Counted from the stretch's first letter, positions 8,063 to 15,504 are shown. The stretch is 16,785 nucleotides of DNA from Bacteroidales bacterium UBA5382 (GCA_002409745.1 DHOU01000038.1:26049-42833); one strand, 5' to 3'. Notes: a model not told the origin generated them from the sequence alone. Made by a program: numbers and translations.

Positions 8063-10483
8063 TTACGTTGATTTTATTTTTCCTGAGAAAGGAATCGAAA
8101 TGTGAATGACGATATTCCTTCCCGGTTCAGGAACATGAATAAGCTTATAATAGCTTGTATGGTTGAAATATTTTGTATTCAAAAGATTCTGTATTTGCAG
8201 GGAAACCTGTATCGGTTGCTTTCCCCATTTGAGGTCTCCGCCGGCTCCGATATTCAACACCTGATGACCGGGCGTCGGATCTTCGGGAGGAACGATGTTA
8301 TTCTGTGGTGCCGTGATAATGTGATCGAGCGACACATACGCGTTTTCGATACCTCCGGCAAGTTTCTTTGTAAGATACCCGGCATGGAGCCTCATCGACG
8401 GCGGTGGCGAGAAAGGAAGCGTAAAACCCTTTTTTACGCCCGACAGTTGCTCCGAGTAAACGTATTCACCCGTCCATCCGATTCGTATTTGGGGCAGGAT
8501 TTGATACTCGACGTGCATTTCCGCCCCGTAACGCAATACCCGGCTTTGCATATAATAAAAAACCTGATTGCCGTTGCCATATAGCCGGTCGTGCTCCGAG
8601 GTGGGATTGAGGTAGATATAATTGGTGAAATAATTCACGAAAGGAGATATTCCAGCCGATAAGCGATTATACACATAATCGGCTCCTACATCCCATTGAT
8701 AGGCCATTTCGGGAGATAAATCCGGATTGCCTACTTCATAACTGAATTGATGATAATTCACGCCGTTGGCGGCGAGCTCTTTTGCGATAGGCATCCGGAA
8801 ACTCTTTCCGATATTCGATTTGAAAGACCATCTTTCCAGATTCAAATTGTATCCTGCCGACCAAGAGATGCTGGAGAAGCGGCGGTCTATATGATGGGCC
8901 CTTTGCAAATGCCGGTATTCCGATGCGGGTTCATTCGTTAAAGGAGAGGGAAACCAATCGAAGTATTCTTCGGTCATGATACGCCCGAAATCATAACGGA
9001 TGCCTGCTTGCAGGACGCTTTTCGCCCCGATAGTTAATTTCCCGAACAAATACCCGCCCACGGCGATTTGTTTGAATGCCGGAATAATGAATCCGCGTCC
9101 GTCGATTTTATTGTCTTGATATTCCGCATTTATACCGGCGTTGAATGTCTTTTTATCCTTTTTGAGGGCAAGCGTCATCCGTCCTGAATACACCGACTTG
9201 TCGAAGGCTCTCTCCAAATCGGAAGTGAAGCCTAATGTGTCGGGGAACTGAGAAGGCATATACCCGTGGCTGATATACTGGCTCCATTCGTCACGGATGT
9301 TTCGTTGAAAACCCAACTGAGTTTCCACGTAGTTTTCTGCCGTCCACCGGTAGCGGGTGATATTGTTTATTTTGAAGTGATTCACATCCTGATAAGGATA
9401 ATGACTGTCGCGGTTGGAGGCATCGTGCATCTCCGTGTCGACATTCAGGGGCTCCAGTCCGTGAGCATTTGCGAAGAAGCCGTTTTTAGTATGAATATTA
9501 CTTAGATAAAACCGGCTTTCAAATTCGGGACGAATGACTCCGAACGAAAAATGAATATTCTGTTCTTTGCCGGCGGTATTCCGCAAATGATGTTTGTACA
9601 AGGGGGCGCGATAAGAATAGATATTCACGCTATCCGTAGGAACGGTATAGTCTCCGTAATCTAATACGGTAGCCCTTAAGTCGGCAAAAAAGGATTTTCT
9701 CCTTCCGTATAGCGACACGGAAGTGCCGAGGAATTGATTGCTCGTTTTGCCCGATAAATCCACCGAGCCGCCGAACGTGTTTTCGGGATAATAAGTCCTG
9801 CTTTTCATATCGATGACTCCACCGATCGCCTCCGAACCGTACAGTAATGAAAGAGGCCCTTTTATCACCTCGACATTTTCAACGGCGTATTGATCCACTT
9901 CCAGGCCATGATCCGAGCCCCATTGTTGCGCTTCGTGTTTCATGCCGTTCTCCACGACAATCACTCTGTTGAATCCAAGTCCCCGTATAATCGGCTTTGA
10001 TTGTCCGGCACCGATATCCAGGCTGCTGACTCCTGGAAGTATTTGTAAAGATTGCATGAGGCTTCCGCCCATATTCTGCCATAAGAAACGCTTCGTTACA
10101 ATGTCGACCGGAAGCGCTCCTTCTTTCTTTTTTTCGTCGGCATAATCGTGAGTGACAACGACCTCTTGCAGGCTCACGGACGTTTGCCGCAGTCGAATGG
10201 TGCATGTCCGGTCGTTCTCGATATAGAGGGTGTCGGTGTAACTGTCATACCCCATAAAAGAAACCGTGAGGGTATAGCTGTTTTCATATAAATCGTTTAG
10301 TTGAAAATACCCTTCCGTATTACTCTGCGTCACCTTCGAGCCGGGTAATACGGCTATTGTCGCTCCCGGCAACGGTCGTTCATTCTCATCGACAACCCGT
10401 CCCGAAAGCGTATAAGCCGTTTGTCCGGAGAGCAGAGAATAGAACATACCCATACAGAGTATGGTCATAAGAAATTTATTCAT
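8063..10483 (-). CDS. TonB-dependent receptor, probable metal (ZnuD-like)
   Basis: This 806-residue TonB-dependent outer-membrane receptor has a signal peptide at 1-20 (ending LLSGQ) and a carboxypeptidase-regulatory-like domain at about 24-105 (LSGRVVDENERPLPGATIAVL). The plug follows (SLQEVVVTHDYADE, then LQILPGVSSLDIGAGQSKPIIRGLGFNR and VEVIKGPLSLLYGSEAIGGVID), then a barrel of about 560 residues. It is not a SusC-type protein: it is shorter and has no SusD partner. Barrel segment GKSFRMPIAKELAANGVNYHQFSYEVGNPDLSPE resembles the corresponding region of zinc receptors of the ZnuD group. Loop region 338-372 is rich in His and Asp (NAHGLEP, MHDASNRDSHYPYQDVNHF). The chain ends IPFSGKIKST, a few residues beyond the usual terminal aromatic. 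A Fur-family regulator gene lies 54 bp upstream and two DUF4625 lipoproteins follow. Receptor call is secure; zinc is inferred. Confidence 0.93.
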   Translation of the reverse strand: MNKFLMTILCMGMFYSLLSGQTAYTLSGRVVDENERPLPGATIAVLPGSKVTQSNTEGYFQLNDLYENSYTLTVSFMGYDSYTDTLYIENDRTCTIRLRQTSVSLQEVVVTHDYADEKKKEGALPVDIVTKRFLWQNMGGSLMQSLQILPGVSSLDIGAGQSKPIIRGLGFNRVIVVENGMKHEAQQWGSDHGLEVDQYAVENVEVIKGPLSLLYGSEAIGGVIDMKSRTYYPENTFGGSVDLSGKTSNQFLGTSVSLYGRRKSFFADLRATVLDYGDYTVPTDSVNIYSYRAPLYKHHLRNTAGKEQNIHFSFGVIRPEFESRFYLSNIHTKNGFFANAHGLEPLNVDTEMHDASNRDSHYPYQDVNHFKINNITRYRWTAENYVETQLGFQRNIRDEWSQYISHGYMPSQFPDTLGFTSDLERAFDKSVYSGRMTLALKKDKKTFNAGINAEYQDNKIDGRGFIIPAFKQIAVGGYLFGKLTIGAKSVLQAGIRYDFGRIMTEEYFDWFPSPLTNEPASEYRHLQRAHHIDRRFSSISWSAGYNLNLERWSFKSNIGKSFRMPIAKELAANGVNYHQFSYEVGNPDLSPEMAYQWDVGADYVYNRLSAGISPFVNYFTNYIYLNPTSEHDRLYGNGNQVFYYMQSRVLRYGAEMHVEYQILPQIRIGWTGEYVYSEQLSGVKKGFTLPFSPPPSMRLHAGYLTKKLAGGIENAYVSLDHIITAPQNNIVPPEDPTPGHQVLNIGAGGDLKWGKQPIQVSLQIQNLLNTKYFNHTSYYKLIHVPEPGRNIVIHISIPFSGKIKST

Positions 10484-10537
10484 AACGAAAGAGTAGCAGA
10501 TGGTTTTTTCAATTTTAAGCAGCCGGAGCGCGTGGGG

Positions 10538-10954
10538 TTAGGAAACGTCGACAACACATTCGGCGCAAACGCCTTCCACTACGACGAAAACATCATTCTT
10601 CACAAACTTGTCCGGTAAATCTACATGAAAATAAGTTTGTTCCTCCTCCAGGCAAAATACCTCATCACATTTTTCGCAATGAAAATGAGCATGGATATGT
10701 TCATTTTCATGATGATGGCCGTTAAGCGCATATTTTATAGTGCCGTCATTTAAAGCAATGCGATGTATAACTTCTTTTTGCTCAAGAGTCTTCAGGGTTC
10801 GATAAAAAGTAACCCGATCAAAAGGGCCTTCAAAAGCACTTTTGATTTCATTCTCCGATAGAGCGCTTTTTTTCTCTAACAATTCCTCCACAACCTGTTT
10901 ACGGCAAGTTGTATTTTTTAATTTGTGATTATACAATATTTCTTCCGCAGTCAT
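10538..10954 (-). CDS. Fur-family metal-dependent transcriptional repressor
   Basis: This 138-residue protein matches the Fur superfamily in length and layout. Residues about 1-75 form the winged helix, with recognition-helix region DRVTFYRTLKTLEQKEVIHRI. The dimerisation and metal part carries GHHHENEHIHAHFHCEKCDEVFCLEE, with His80-82, 86, 88, 90, 92, the structural Cys93 and Cys96, and the second pair Cys130 and Cys133 (CAEC). All ligands of the structural zinc site are present. It would bind DNA as a dimer when loaded with metal. It is first in an operon with a metal-type TonB receptor, and a palindrome sits across its promoter, so autoregulation is likely. Subtype (Fur, Zur or PerR) cannot be decided by eye; Zur is favoured by the neighbours. 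Confidence 0.9.
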   Translation of the reverse strand: MTAEEILYNHKLKNTTCRKQVVEELLEKKSALSENEIKSAFEGPFDRVTFYRTLKTLEQKEVIHRIALNDGTIKYALNGHHHENEHIHAHFHCEKCDEVFCLEEEQTYFHVDLPDKFVKNDVFVVVEGVCAECVVDVS

Positions 10955-10967
10955 ATCTGAATAAGTT

Positions 10968-10994
10968 TATAAATGCAACAATGATGCAAATATA
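10968..10994 (-). promoter_or_regulatory. Candidate Fur/Zur operator, 27-bp near-palindrome
   Basis: Centred on 10981, 10 of 13 positions in each arm are complementary to the other arm. The core reads TGCAtCA-T-TGtTGCA on the - strand, with 6 of 7 positions symmetric. It covers the -7 element and the likely transcription start of the fur-like gene, the place where a repressor of this family would block initiation. Symmetry and position are seen directly; binding by the encoded regulator is inferred. Confidence 0.65.
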
Positions 10995-11017
10995 GACTAT
11001 TTATTTCATACCACAAA
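10987..11017 (-). promoter_or_regulatory. Promoter of the fur-receptor-DUF4625 operon
   Basis: On the - strand TTTG (11014-11017) and TATATTTG (10987-10994) are separated by 19 nt. Both match the Bacteroidota consensus exactly. The start codon is 33 nt downstream of the -7 element. No comparable promoter is visible in the short gaps between the four genes, so this one probably drives all of them. Confidence 0.75.
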
Positions 11018-11112
11018 AAAAAGTTGAAGACTCTTTTTCTTTATGAAGCTTGCAGGCATAACAAACCCTTTGCCGTTTTCCGACTCCTGTTTTTCAAGCG
11101 TATCGGTTATTT

Positions 11113-11751
11113 TCACAGGATCTTTAGCGTAAGGCCTATGGTAAAGGGGGCCTCTTCCCAACCGAAAGTGGCGACGTCCTTGTTGAGCACTGGTCGTAAT
11201 TTCAACGTCGAGAATCCTACCCAAGGCATTACTTTCACAAAATAATCGTCGCTCGTATTAAATTCGATTCCGATACGCCCGGTGTAAAAGAAATAGCCCT
11301 TCAGCCACGAGGTATAATCTTCCGTGTACACATCCGCCTTGAGGTTCGCCCAAGAGAATTCATTATCGAATATCCAATTCGAGTTCTCCGAATAAAAAAA
11401 CGGATGAATAAACTGGTAAACCCCTCCGTATGTAAACATCTTCACTCTGTAGAGGGTAGTATAAGCCTCGTTTTCTTCACCCCATGAGGATTGTTTGTCC
11501 GATTTCGTCACGAATCCATATCCAAGCCGAAAGCCGATGGACGATTTCAATTTTGGAAATATAAATTCCGGACTGATACTTGCGATAAGCCCGGATGTTG
11601 TGGGCGAACCGATAAACAATCCGACGGCTCCGATGCTTCCGGCTAACTGAAAGTCAAAATTCTTTTTATTTTGGGCAAATATTCCGCTCGTATATAATAG
11701 CCACACGATGCATACCAGACATACCCGATGCTTCAAATAGTCTTTTTTCAT
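11113..11751 (-). CDS. Exported beta-barrel-like protein, unknown function
   Basis: I do not recognise a named family for this 212-residue protein. Residues 1-26 are a signal peptide (hydrophobic VCLVCIVWLLYTSGIFA before QNKK). The mature part alternates short aromatic-rich strands (FDFQLAGSIGAVGLFIG, SSIGFRLGYGFVT, TYGGVYQFIHPFFY, GYFFYTGRIGIEF, YFVKVMPWVGFSTLKLRP). It ends in FTIGLTLKIL, the pattern of a small outer-membrane beta barrel of roughly 8 to 10 strands. It stands alone: the gap of 158 bp to the fur-like gene downstream contains that operon's own promoter, and 110 bp separate it from the DUF4126 gene upstream. A weak -7-like TAGGTTTT (11778-11785, - strand) may be its promoter. 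The barrel call is by strand pattern only. Confidence 0.75.
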   Translation of the reverse strand: MKKDYLKHRVCLVCIVWLLYTSGIFAQNKKNFDFQLAGSIGAVGLFIGSPTTSGLIASISPEFIFPKLKSSIGFRLGYGFVTKSDKQSSWGEENEAYTTLYRVKMFTYGGVYQFIHPFFYSENSNWIFDNEFSWANLKADVYTEDYTSWLKGYFFYTGRIGIEFNTSDDYFVKVMPWVGFSTLKLRPVLNKDVATFGWEEAPFTIGLTLKIL

Positions 11752-11861
11752 CTTTTCTTTTTTGGTAATCTATTTATAAAACCTACGGCGAAAGCTTTAT
11801 TTCCGCACACATTATCTTTAAGATGCAAAAAAGAGAAAAATGTGGCATCCGGAACGGATAT

Positions 11862-12449
11862 TTATTTCCGAACCGGCTTGAAGAAGCGGGGCGATTTTTT
11901 GATCAGCAGATATAAAACCACCATGATGCACACGACGACGAGTACGCCGATGATGATGGGAATGAAAAGCGATAAAACCGATATTCCCGTTGCCGTCACG
12001 CCTTCGGTGGTCGATAGAACGGGATTGGCCGTGCCGGCGGTAAACTGGCTGGATGCCATGCGCGTGATGGCCGTGCCGCTTTGTATGGTAGCTGCGGCGC
12101 CGCCTCCTACGACGAAGCCCATAATCCACTTTATCCATTCGCTATCGGCCGGAAAAACCGACGACATCAGCAATGTGCCTGCCATCACCGACAGTGGTAC
12201 CGCAATGGTATCGAGCAGATTATCGATAAAAGGGATATAATAAGCGCCGACTTCGACCACGGCGGCCACGCCGAAAGCGATAAGCGCCGGAACCGAGCCC
12301 ATCCATGCAAAGTTTTCGCCAAGGGGAATCCATCCGAAGTGCGATGCCAGTCCTGCGACCAGCAAAGGGATAAACACCCTGAATCCGGAGCCGGCGCTCA
12401 GGGCGATGCCTAATGCTACGGCGCTCAGTGTTTCGATGCTACCTTCCAT
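11862..12449 (-). CDS. DUF4126 family membrane protein
   Basis: This 195-residue integral membrane protein matches the DUF4126 pattern: ALGIALSAGSGFRVFIPLLVAGLASHFGWIPL at the N-terminus, then ENFAWMGSVPALIAFGVAAVVEVGAYYIPFIDNLLDTIAVPLSVMAGTLL. Predicted membrane segments are near residues 8-34, 53-70, 82-98, 108-124 and 158-184, followed by the basic tail IKKSPRFFKPVRK. The glycine-rich WIMGFVVGGGAAATIQSGTA segment is also typical. The family's biochemical role is not known to me. It lies 6 bp downstream of the small acetyltransferase gene on the same strand, so the two form an operon. The link in function is not evident. Confidence 0.85.
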   Translation of the reverse strand: MEGSIETLSAVALGIALSAGSGFRVFIPLLVAGLASHFGWIPLGENFAWMGSVPALIAFGVAAVVEVGAYYIPFIDNLLDTIAVPLSVMAGTLLMSSVFPADSEWIKWIMGFVVGGGAAATIQSGTAITRMASSQFTAGTANPVLSTTEGVTATGISVLSLFIPIIIGVLVVVCIMVVLYLLIKKSPRFFKPVRK

Positions 12450-12455
12450 GTCTTT

Positions 12456-12749
12456 TTATCGATGCCACAAATCGTTAAACTTTTCCGGGGCGCGGCGGAA
12501 TTTCGCGGAAATATAGGGGCAACTCGGAATGATGGTATACGAATGTTCCCGGGCGAACGACGCTAATTCATCGACCAGTCTTGCGGCAATGCCCTGTCCT
12601 TCGAATTCGGGGCGTACGCCGGTATGATAGGCATCAATCACTCCGTCTTCGAGCTCGAACTCCAACTCGGCAATCGGTTTGTTGTCACGGTGGATATAGA
12701 ATCCTCCCCGGTTGTCATTTTTCCATTCTAATGTTATTTTATCTTCCAT
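12456..12749 (-). CDS. Small YjdJ-type GNAT N-acetyltransferase
   Basis: This 97-residue single-domain protein fits the short GCN5-related acetyltransferases of the YjdJ type, about 90-100 residues. The ordered motifs are GGFYIHRDNKPIAELEFE (strands 1 and 2), VIDAYHTGVRPEFEGQGIAARLVDELASFAREH (the acetyl-CoA-binding loop, GQGIA at 51-55, with the family's His-Thr at 42-43), and YTIIPSCPYISAKFRR (Pro75 and Cys77). Acceptor substrates in this subfamily are poorly known. The upstream sequence on the - strand has AGAGGA a few bases before ATG, one of the few clear Shine-Dalgarno-like sites in this window, which supports the start. It is followed after 6 bp by the DUF4126 gene. Confidence 0.85.
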   Translation of the reverse strand: MEDKITLEWKNDNRGGFYIHRDNKPIAELEFELEDGVIDAYHTGVRPEFEGQGIAARLVDELASFAREHSYTIIPSCPYISAKFRRAPEKFNDLWHR

Positions 12750-12992
12750 TGATTCCTCTTTTTAGTGATTTAATCTTATAAACGGATCTATAGGGCGAAC
12801 GGTTCAATCTCTCCGGACAAAATGCGCTGAATTCCCCTAATCCGGGCATCTTTCTGCCTGAAACGAATAAGAACGCAAGGGCTCTTCCGGCGGTTCGGTT
12901 ACCTGTTTTGTGATTGATGAAATAGATTATGAAGAAATAATAGTCCTGCTTTATCGATAAAGGAAGTCGGACAAATAAACTTCCGCGTCGGG

Positions 12993-13286
12993 ATCCCGGA
13001 AAAGTTTGTTGAACGGTCAACCCTTCACGCCGGGACGCTTAAAAAGTCTGTTGAACGGTCAATCCTTCATGTAGGAATGGCTGAAAAGTCTGTTGAATGG
13101 TCAAACCTGCACGCAAGAATGGCTGAAAAGTCTGTTGAATGGTCAAACCCCCATGTAGGGATGGTCAAAAAGTTCGTTGAATGGTCAACCTTTCATGAAG
13201 GGATGGCTAAAAAGTTTGTTAAATGGCCAAACCTGCACGCAGGAATGGCCAAAAAGTTTGTTGAATAGTCAAATTACACAGACGGC
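12993..13286 (+). repeat. Seven 42-bp tandem repeats (14-codon phase)
   Basis: The core GTTGAA (once GTTAAA) recurs at 13008, 13050, 13092, 13134, 13176, 13218 and 13260, an exact 42-bp period with no indel. The last copy is degenerate towards its end. A weaker eighth copy (23 of 42 positions by hand alignment) may lie at 12951-12992 in the same phase. Read on + from 12993, all units share one frame and encode a 14-residue motif like MAEKSVEWSNLHAG, open until a TGG-to-TAG change at 13266-13268. The longest ATG-started frame is 13077-13268 (63 residues). There is no spaced ribosome-binding site, so translation is doubtful. It is not a CRISPR: there are no spacers. No other gene lies in this gap (12750-13321); outside the repeat I see nothing definite at 12750-12950. 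Confidence 0.9.
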
Positions 13287-13298
13287 CGGTCTTGCGCT

Positions 13299-13319
13299 GC
13301 CGGTGAAATTCCGGCTTTT
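13299..13319 (+). terminator. Possible weak terminator-like hairpin
   Basis: GCCGG (13299-13303) and CCGGC (13311-13315) form a 5-bp stem with a 7-nt loop followed by TTTT on the + strand. It is oriented to end transcription running rightwards out of the 42-bp repeat, not the leftward DUF4919 gene, for which the hairpin has no T-tract. The short stem makes this tentative. Confidence 0.3.
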
Positions 13320-13321
13320 GC

Positions 13322-14014
13322 TTAGAGTTTGCCTCCGCCGTGCCTGTTGACATATTGCATGACCGGCGAGATGTCGAAATACACCCGTTCTACGCCAAAA
13401 CGGTTCGACCCGAGGGTAAGATAGTTGCCGTTTTTGATCACCTTATCGTCTCCGCCGAAAGAAAAGCCGAGAAAAGGAAGCAGATCATATTCATGCGACA
13501 CGCGGATGACATAAAACGGCGTCTTTTCCGACATCCCGTCGCCTGTACTTACGATGGCGTCTTGCACAATTTTCTTTTGATGCGCTGCTTTCTTATAGTC
13601 GGCGACATTGTTTTGCTGCGCATACACGAGCAGTTTGGCCTTCAAAGCGCGAAGATTGAACGGGTCTTCGACCAGCAAGGCATCGGCGTAAGAAAGGATT
13701 TTGGGATAGTCGTCCGGGTGGAGGGATTGGCTTGAAAGTACCTCTGCCAAGAGGTTGTTGTATTGCGAGGTATCCGCCGGAGTATATTCGGGTTGATAGA
13801 CATACCCGAAATATACATGCCGGCGCTCTTCGGTATTTAATGTCGAGTCGGCTGCCAAATAACGTTCCAGCAACGAGGGGTAGTAGAAGGGCGAAGTGCT
13901 GTCGCGAACATTCTTCTCGATTTGTTTATAATCGGGAGCCGTAAAAATGGCATCTTGAGCTGTCGCCGGCAGGATGCATACCGCGATAAAAAACAGAATA
14001 ACTGACTTTTTCAT
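13322..14014 (-). CDS. DUF4919 family exported protein
   Basis: This 230-residue protein has a signal peptide ending ATAQ (residue 20) and then the features of DUF4919: APDYKQIEKNVRDSTSPFYYPSLLERYLAADSTLNTEERRHVYFGYVYQPEY near the N-terminus. A middle part suggests helical repeats (YPKILSYADALLVEDPFNLRALKAKLLVYAQQNN). The C-terminal section contains FYVIRVSHEYDLLPFLGFSFGGDDKVIKNGNYLTL and FGVERVYFDISPVMQYVNRHGGGK. It is probably periplasmic; the family has no known activity that I can name. It stands alone with a near-consensus promoter upstream and repeat-filled gaps on both sides. Confidence 0.8.
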   Translation of the reverse strand: MKKSVILFFIAVCILPATAQDAIFTAPDYKQIEKNVRDSTSPFYYPSLLERYLAADSTLNTEERRHVYFGYVYQPEYTPADTSQYNNLLAEVLSSQSLHPDDYPKILSYADALLVEDPFNLRALKAKLLVYAQQNNVADYKKAAHQKKIVQDAIVSTGDGMSEKTPFYVIRVSHEYDLLPFLGFSFGGDDKVIKNGNYLTLGSNRFGVERVYFDISPVMQYVNRHGGGKL

Positions 14015-14048
14015 TGTCTTTCTTTTTTTTAGTGATTATATCAGGAAG

Positions 14049-14080
14049 CAAATGTATTTTCTATTTTCTTTTATAACAAA
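14049..14080 (-). promoter_or_regulatory. Promoter of the DUF4919 gene
   Basis: On the - strand TTTG (14077-14080) and TACATTTG (14049-14056) are 20 nt apart and match both parts of the Bacteroidota consensus. The -7 element lies 34 nt before the start codon at 14014. Confidence 0.75.
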
Positions 14081-14114
14081 TAATCTTAGCTAACAATCCT
14101 TAATTGGGAAGAAA

Positions 14115-14184
14115 GTCTCCAGTCTCCAGTCTCCGGTCTCCGGTCAACGGTCTCCGGTCATCGGTCTCCAGTCATCAGTCTTTA
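14115..14184. repeat. Ten degenerate GTCTCCA/G heptads
   Basis: Ten successive 7-bp units each begin GTC, mostly GTCTCCA or GTCTCCG, with variants such as GTCAACG, GTCATCG and GTCTTTA, and no length change. The array lies just upstream of the DUF4919 promoter region and runs into the AT-rich repeat to its right. No coding role is evident, since the period is not matched by an open reading frame of note. Confidence 0.85.
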
Positions 14185-14190
14185 GACCTC

Positions 14191-14278
14191 ATTTGTCATT
14201 TATAATTCGTAATTTGTAATTAATTTGTAATTCGTCATTTGTAATTTGTAATTAATTCGTCATTCGTCATTCGTAATT
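14191..14278 (+). repeat. ATTCGTAATT-type low-complexity repeat, left copy
   Basis: This stretch consists of nested copies of ATTYGTMATT joined as variants such as ATTCGTAATT, ATTTGTAATT and ATTCGTCATT. It is followed by CTCCATC units (14281-14294) that run into the stop codon of the permease gene. A similar array in reverse orientation begins at 16688, and the two share an exact 27-nt inverted match (14241-14267 with 16748-16774). Together with the heptads it fills the gap 14081-14295. Confidence 0.85.
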
Positions 14279-14295
14279 GTCTCCATCCTCCATCC

Positions 14296-15504
14296 TCATT
14301 TTTTGCTGTTCCGTATTTGGAGGCGGTAAGCCAGAACGGTTGCGAGAAAGTATACGGCGACCTGAATCCATAAAGCGATATATTCGAATTGCACTTGCGA
14401 CAGTCCGGCGCCCATTGAATTGATCTTCAGATATCCTTGTATGCCGAAGGTGCTGGGGAAGAGCATCGCGAATGTTTTCCAAAACCAGGGCATGTTGGAC
14501 ATCGGCCATGAGAAACCACTCAGGAAGAGAAGGATCAACGAAAAGAACGGGAAAATAACCAATCCTGTTTCGCGGTTGCGGATAAACGCCGAGACCAACA
14601 TCGAAAAGAAAATAACCGCTAACAGAAACGGCGTGAAAAACCGGATAATATCCCACGAATTACCTATATGCGGGAGTTGGAAGAAGCGCGGCACGGCTAA
14701 TAGTATATAGGAGCAGATCACGATGTAAAGGGTGAAATAGCATAATGTCTTCCCGAAGATTGTGGGAAAGAATTTGCCGCGCTGACGCAATTGCGGGTCG
14801 ATGGCGACCAGTTTCTCCTCGTGCAACGAACCGGTCAACATTGTAATCCCGAAAAATAACGTTTGATGAATGATGAGAACGAGGACGACCGGCATGAGGA
14901 AGCTGGCAAATCCCATCGGCTCGTTAAACAGGATGTTTTTTTCGTAACGGAAAGGACTCGAAGATATTTCGGCGGTTCTGCCGGTTATTCCGGCCGCATT
15001 CATCCGCTCGATTTTGATATCATTTCCGGCATCGAGGATACCGAAGTTTGCGCCGAGCATCATTGCCCGGTAGTACAAGAAACTGCTCATATCGCAATAA
15101 ATCGATACGGTGGCTTGCTCGTTGCGGTTAATCTTCCGGTTGAAATCTTCCGGAATATAGACCACCCCATGTATTTTGTGCCGGTAAAACGCGTCTTTCA
15201 CCTCTTCCAGATTATTGAACCGGTAAGCCACCTTAAGGTCGGCTGTGGCATCGAGCCGTCGTGCCAGTTCGCGCGACCCGTTGCTTTGCGAAGCATCGAC
15301 CACGGCGATGGGCATGTCGTGAACCGTCTCGTTGCGATAAATAGACGAATAGAGTATCGGATATACAATCGTCGCACCGAGAAAAACGACCGCCAGTCCC
15401 GAATCTTTTAAAATGACTCGGTACTCATCCAGCATGATGTAGATAACCCGCCTGATCTCGTGTAAGATCCGGATAAAGAGATTGGATTTATTGGAGTTGT
15501 TCAT
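14296..15504 (-). CDS. ABC-2 type transporter permease (second of pair)
   Basis: This 402-residue inner-membrane protein has the ABC-2 exporter permease layout of the YhgE/YbhR-like group. Transmembrane segment 1 is near residues 36-56. A large extracytoplasmic domain spans about 57-195 (MPIAVVDASQSNGSRELARRLDATADL, VKDAFYRHKIHGVVYIPEDF). Five more membrane segments lie near 199-222, 254-272, 289-307, 313-333 and 374-394. PWFWKTFAMLFPSTFGIQGYLKIN before the last segment is a family signature. Its start overlaps the end of the upstream permease gene by 17 bp, so the two are translationally coupled and probably form a heterodimer. Such pairs in Bacteroidota commonly sit with HlyD and TolC-type genes. 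No ATP-binding subunit is in the window. Substrate unknown. Confidence 0.9.
   Translation of the reverse strand: MNNSNKSNLFIRILHEIRRVIYIMLDEYRVILKDSGLAVVFLGATIVYPILYSSIYRNETVHDMPIAVVDASQSNGSRELARRLDATADLKVAYRFNNLEEVKDAFYRHKIHGVVYIPEDFNRKINRNEQATVSIYCDMSSFLYYRAMMLGANFGILDAGNDIKIERMNAAGITGRTAEISSSPFRYEKNILFNEPMGFASFLMPVVLVLIIHQTLFFGITMLTGSLHEEKLVAIDPQLRQRGKFFPTIFGKTLCYFTLYIVICSYILLAVPRFFQLPHIGNSWDIIRFFTPFLLAVIFFSMLVSAFIRNRETGLVIFPFFSLILLFLSGFSWPMSNMPWFWKTFAMLFPSTFGIQGYLKINSMGAGLSQVQFEYIALWIQVAVYFLATVLAYRLQIRNSKK

Noticed and set aside
11006..11245. Short open frames on both strands around the barrel-like gene's 3' end
   Set aside because: They overlap the end of the 212-residue protein gene or the fur promoter and have no signal, motif or ribosome-binding site.
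11847..11859. Short inverted repeat ATCCG-GAA-CGGAT just beyond the DUF4126 stop codon, possible terminator
   Set aside because: The stem is only 5 bp and the T-rich stretch on the - strand starts too far away to call a terminator.
12739..13020. Open frame of 93 codons on the - strand starting inside the 42-bp repeat
   Set aside because: It overlaps the acetyltransferase start, begins within the repeat, has no recognisable domain and no ribosome-binding site. A chance open frame is more likely.
12993..13286. CRISPR array
   Set aside because: The 42-bp units are contiguous with no unique spacers and no cas genes nearby.
14267..14656. 129-codon frame on the - strand overlapping the second permease gene
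   Set aside because: It lies in another frame of a well-supported permease gene and shows no family features.
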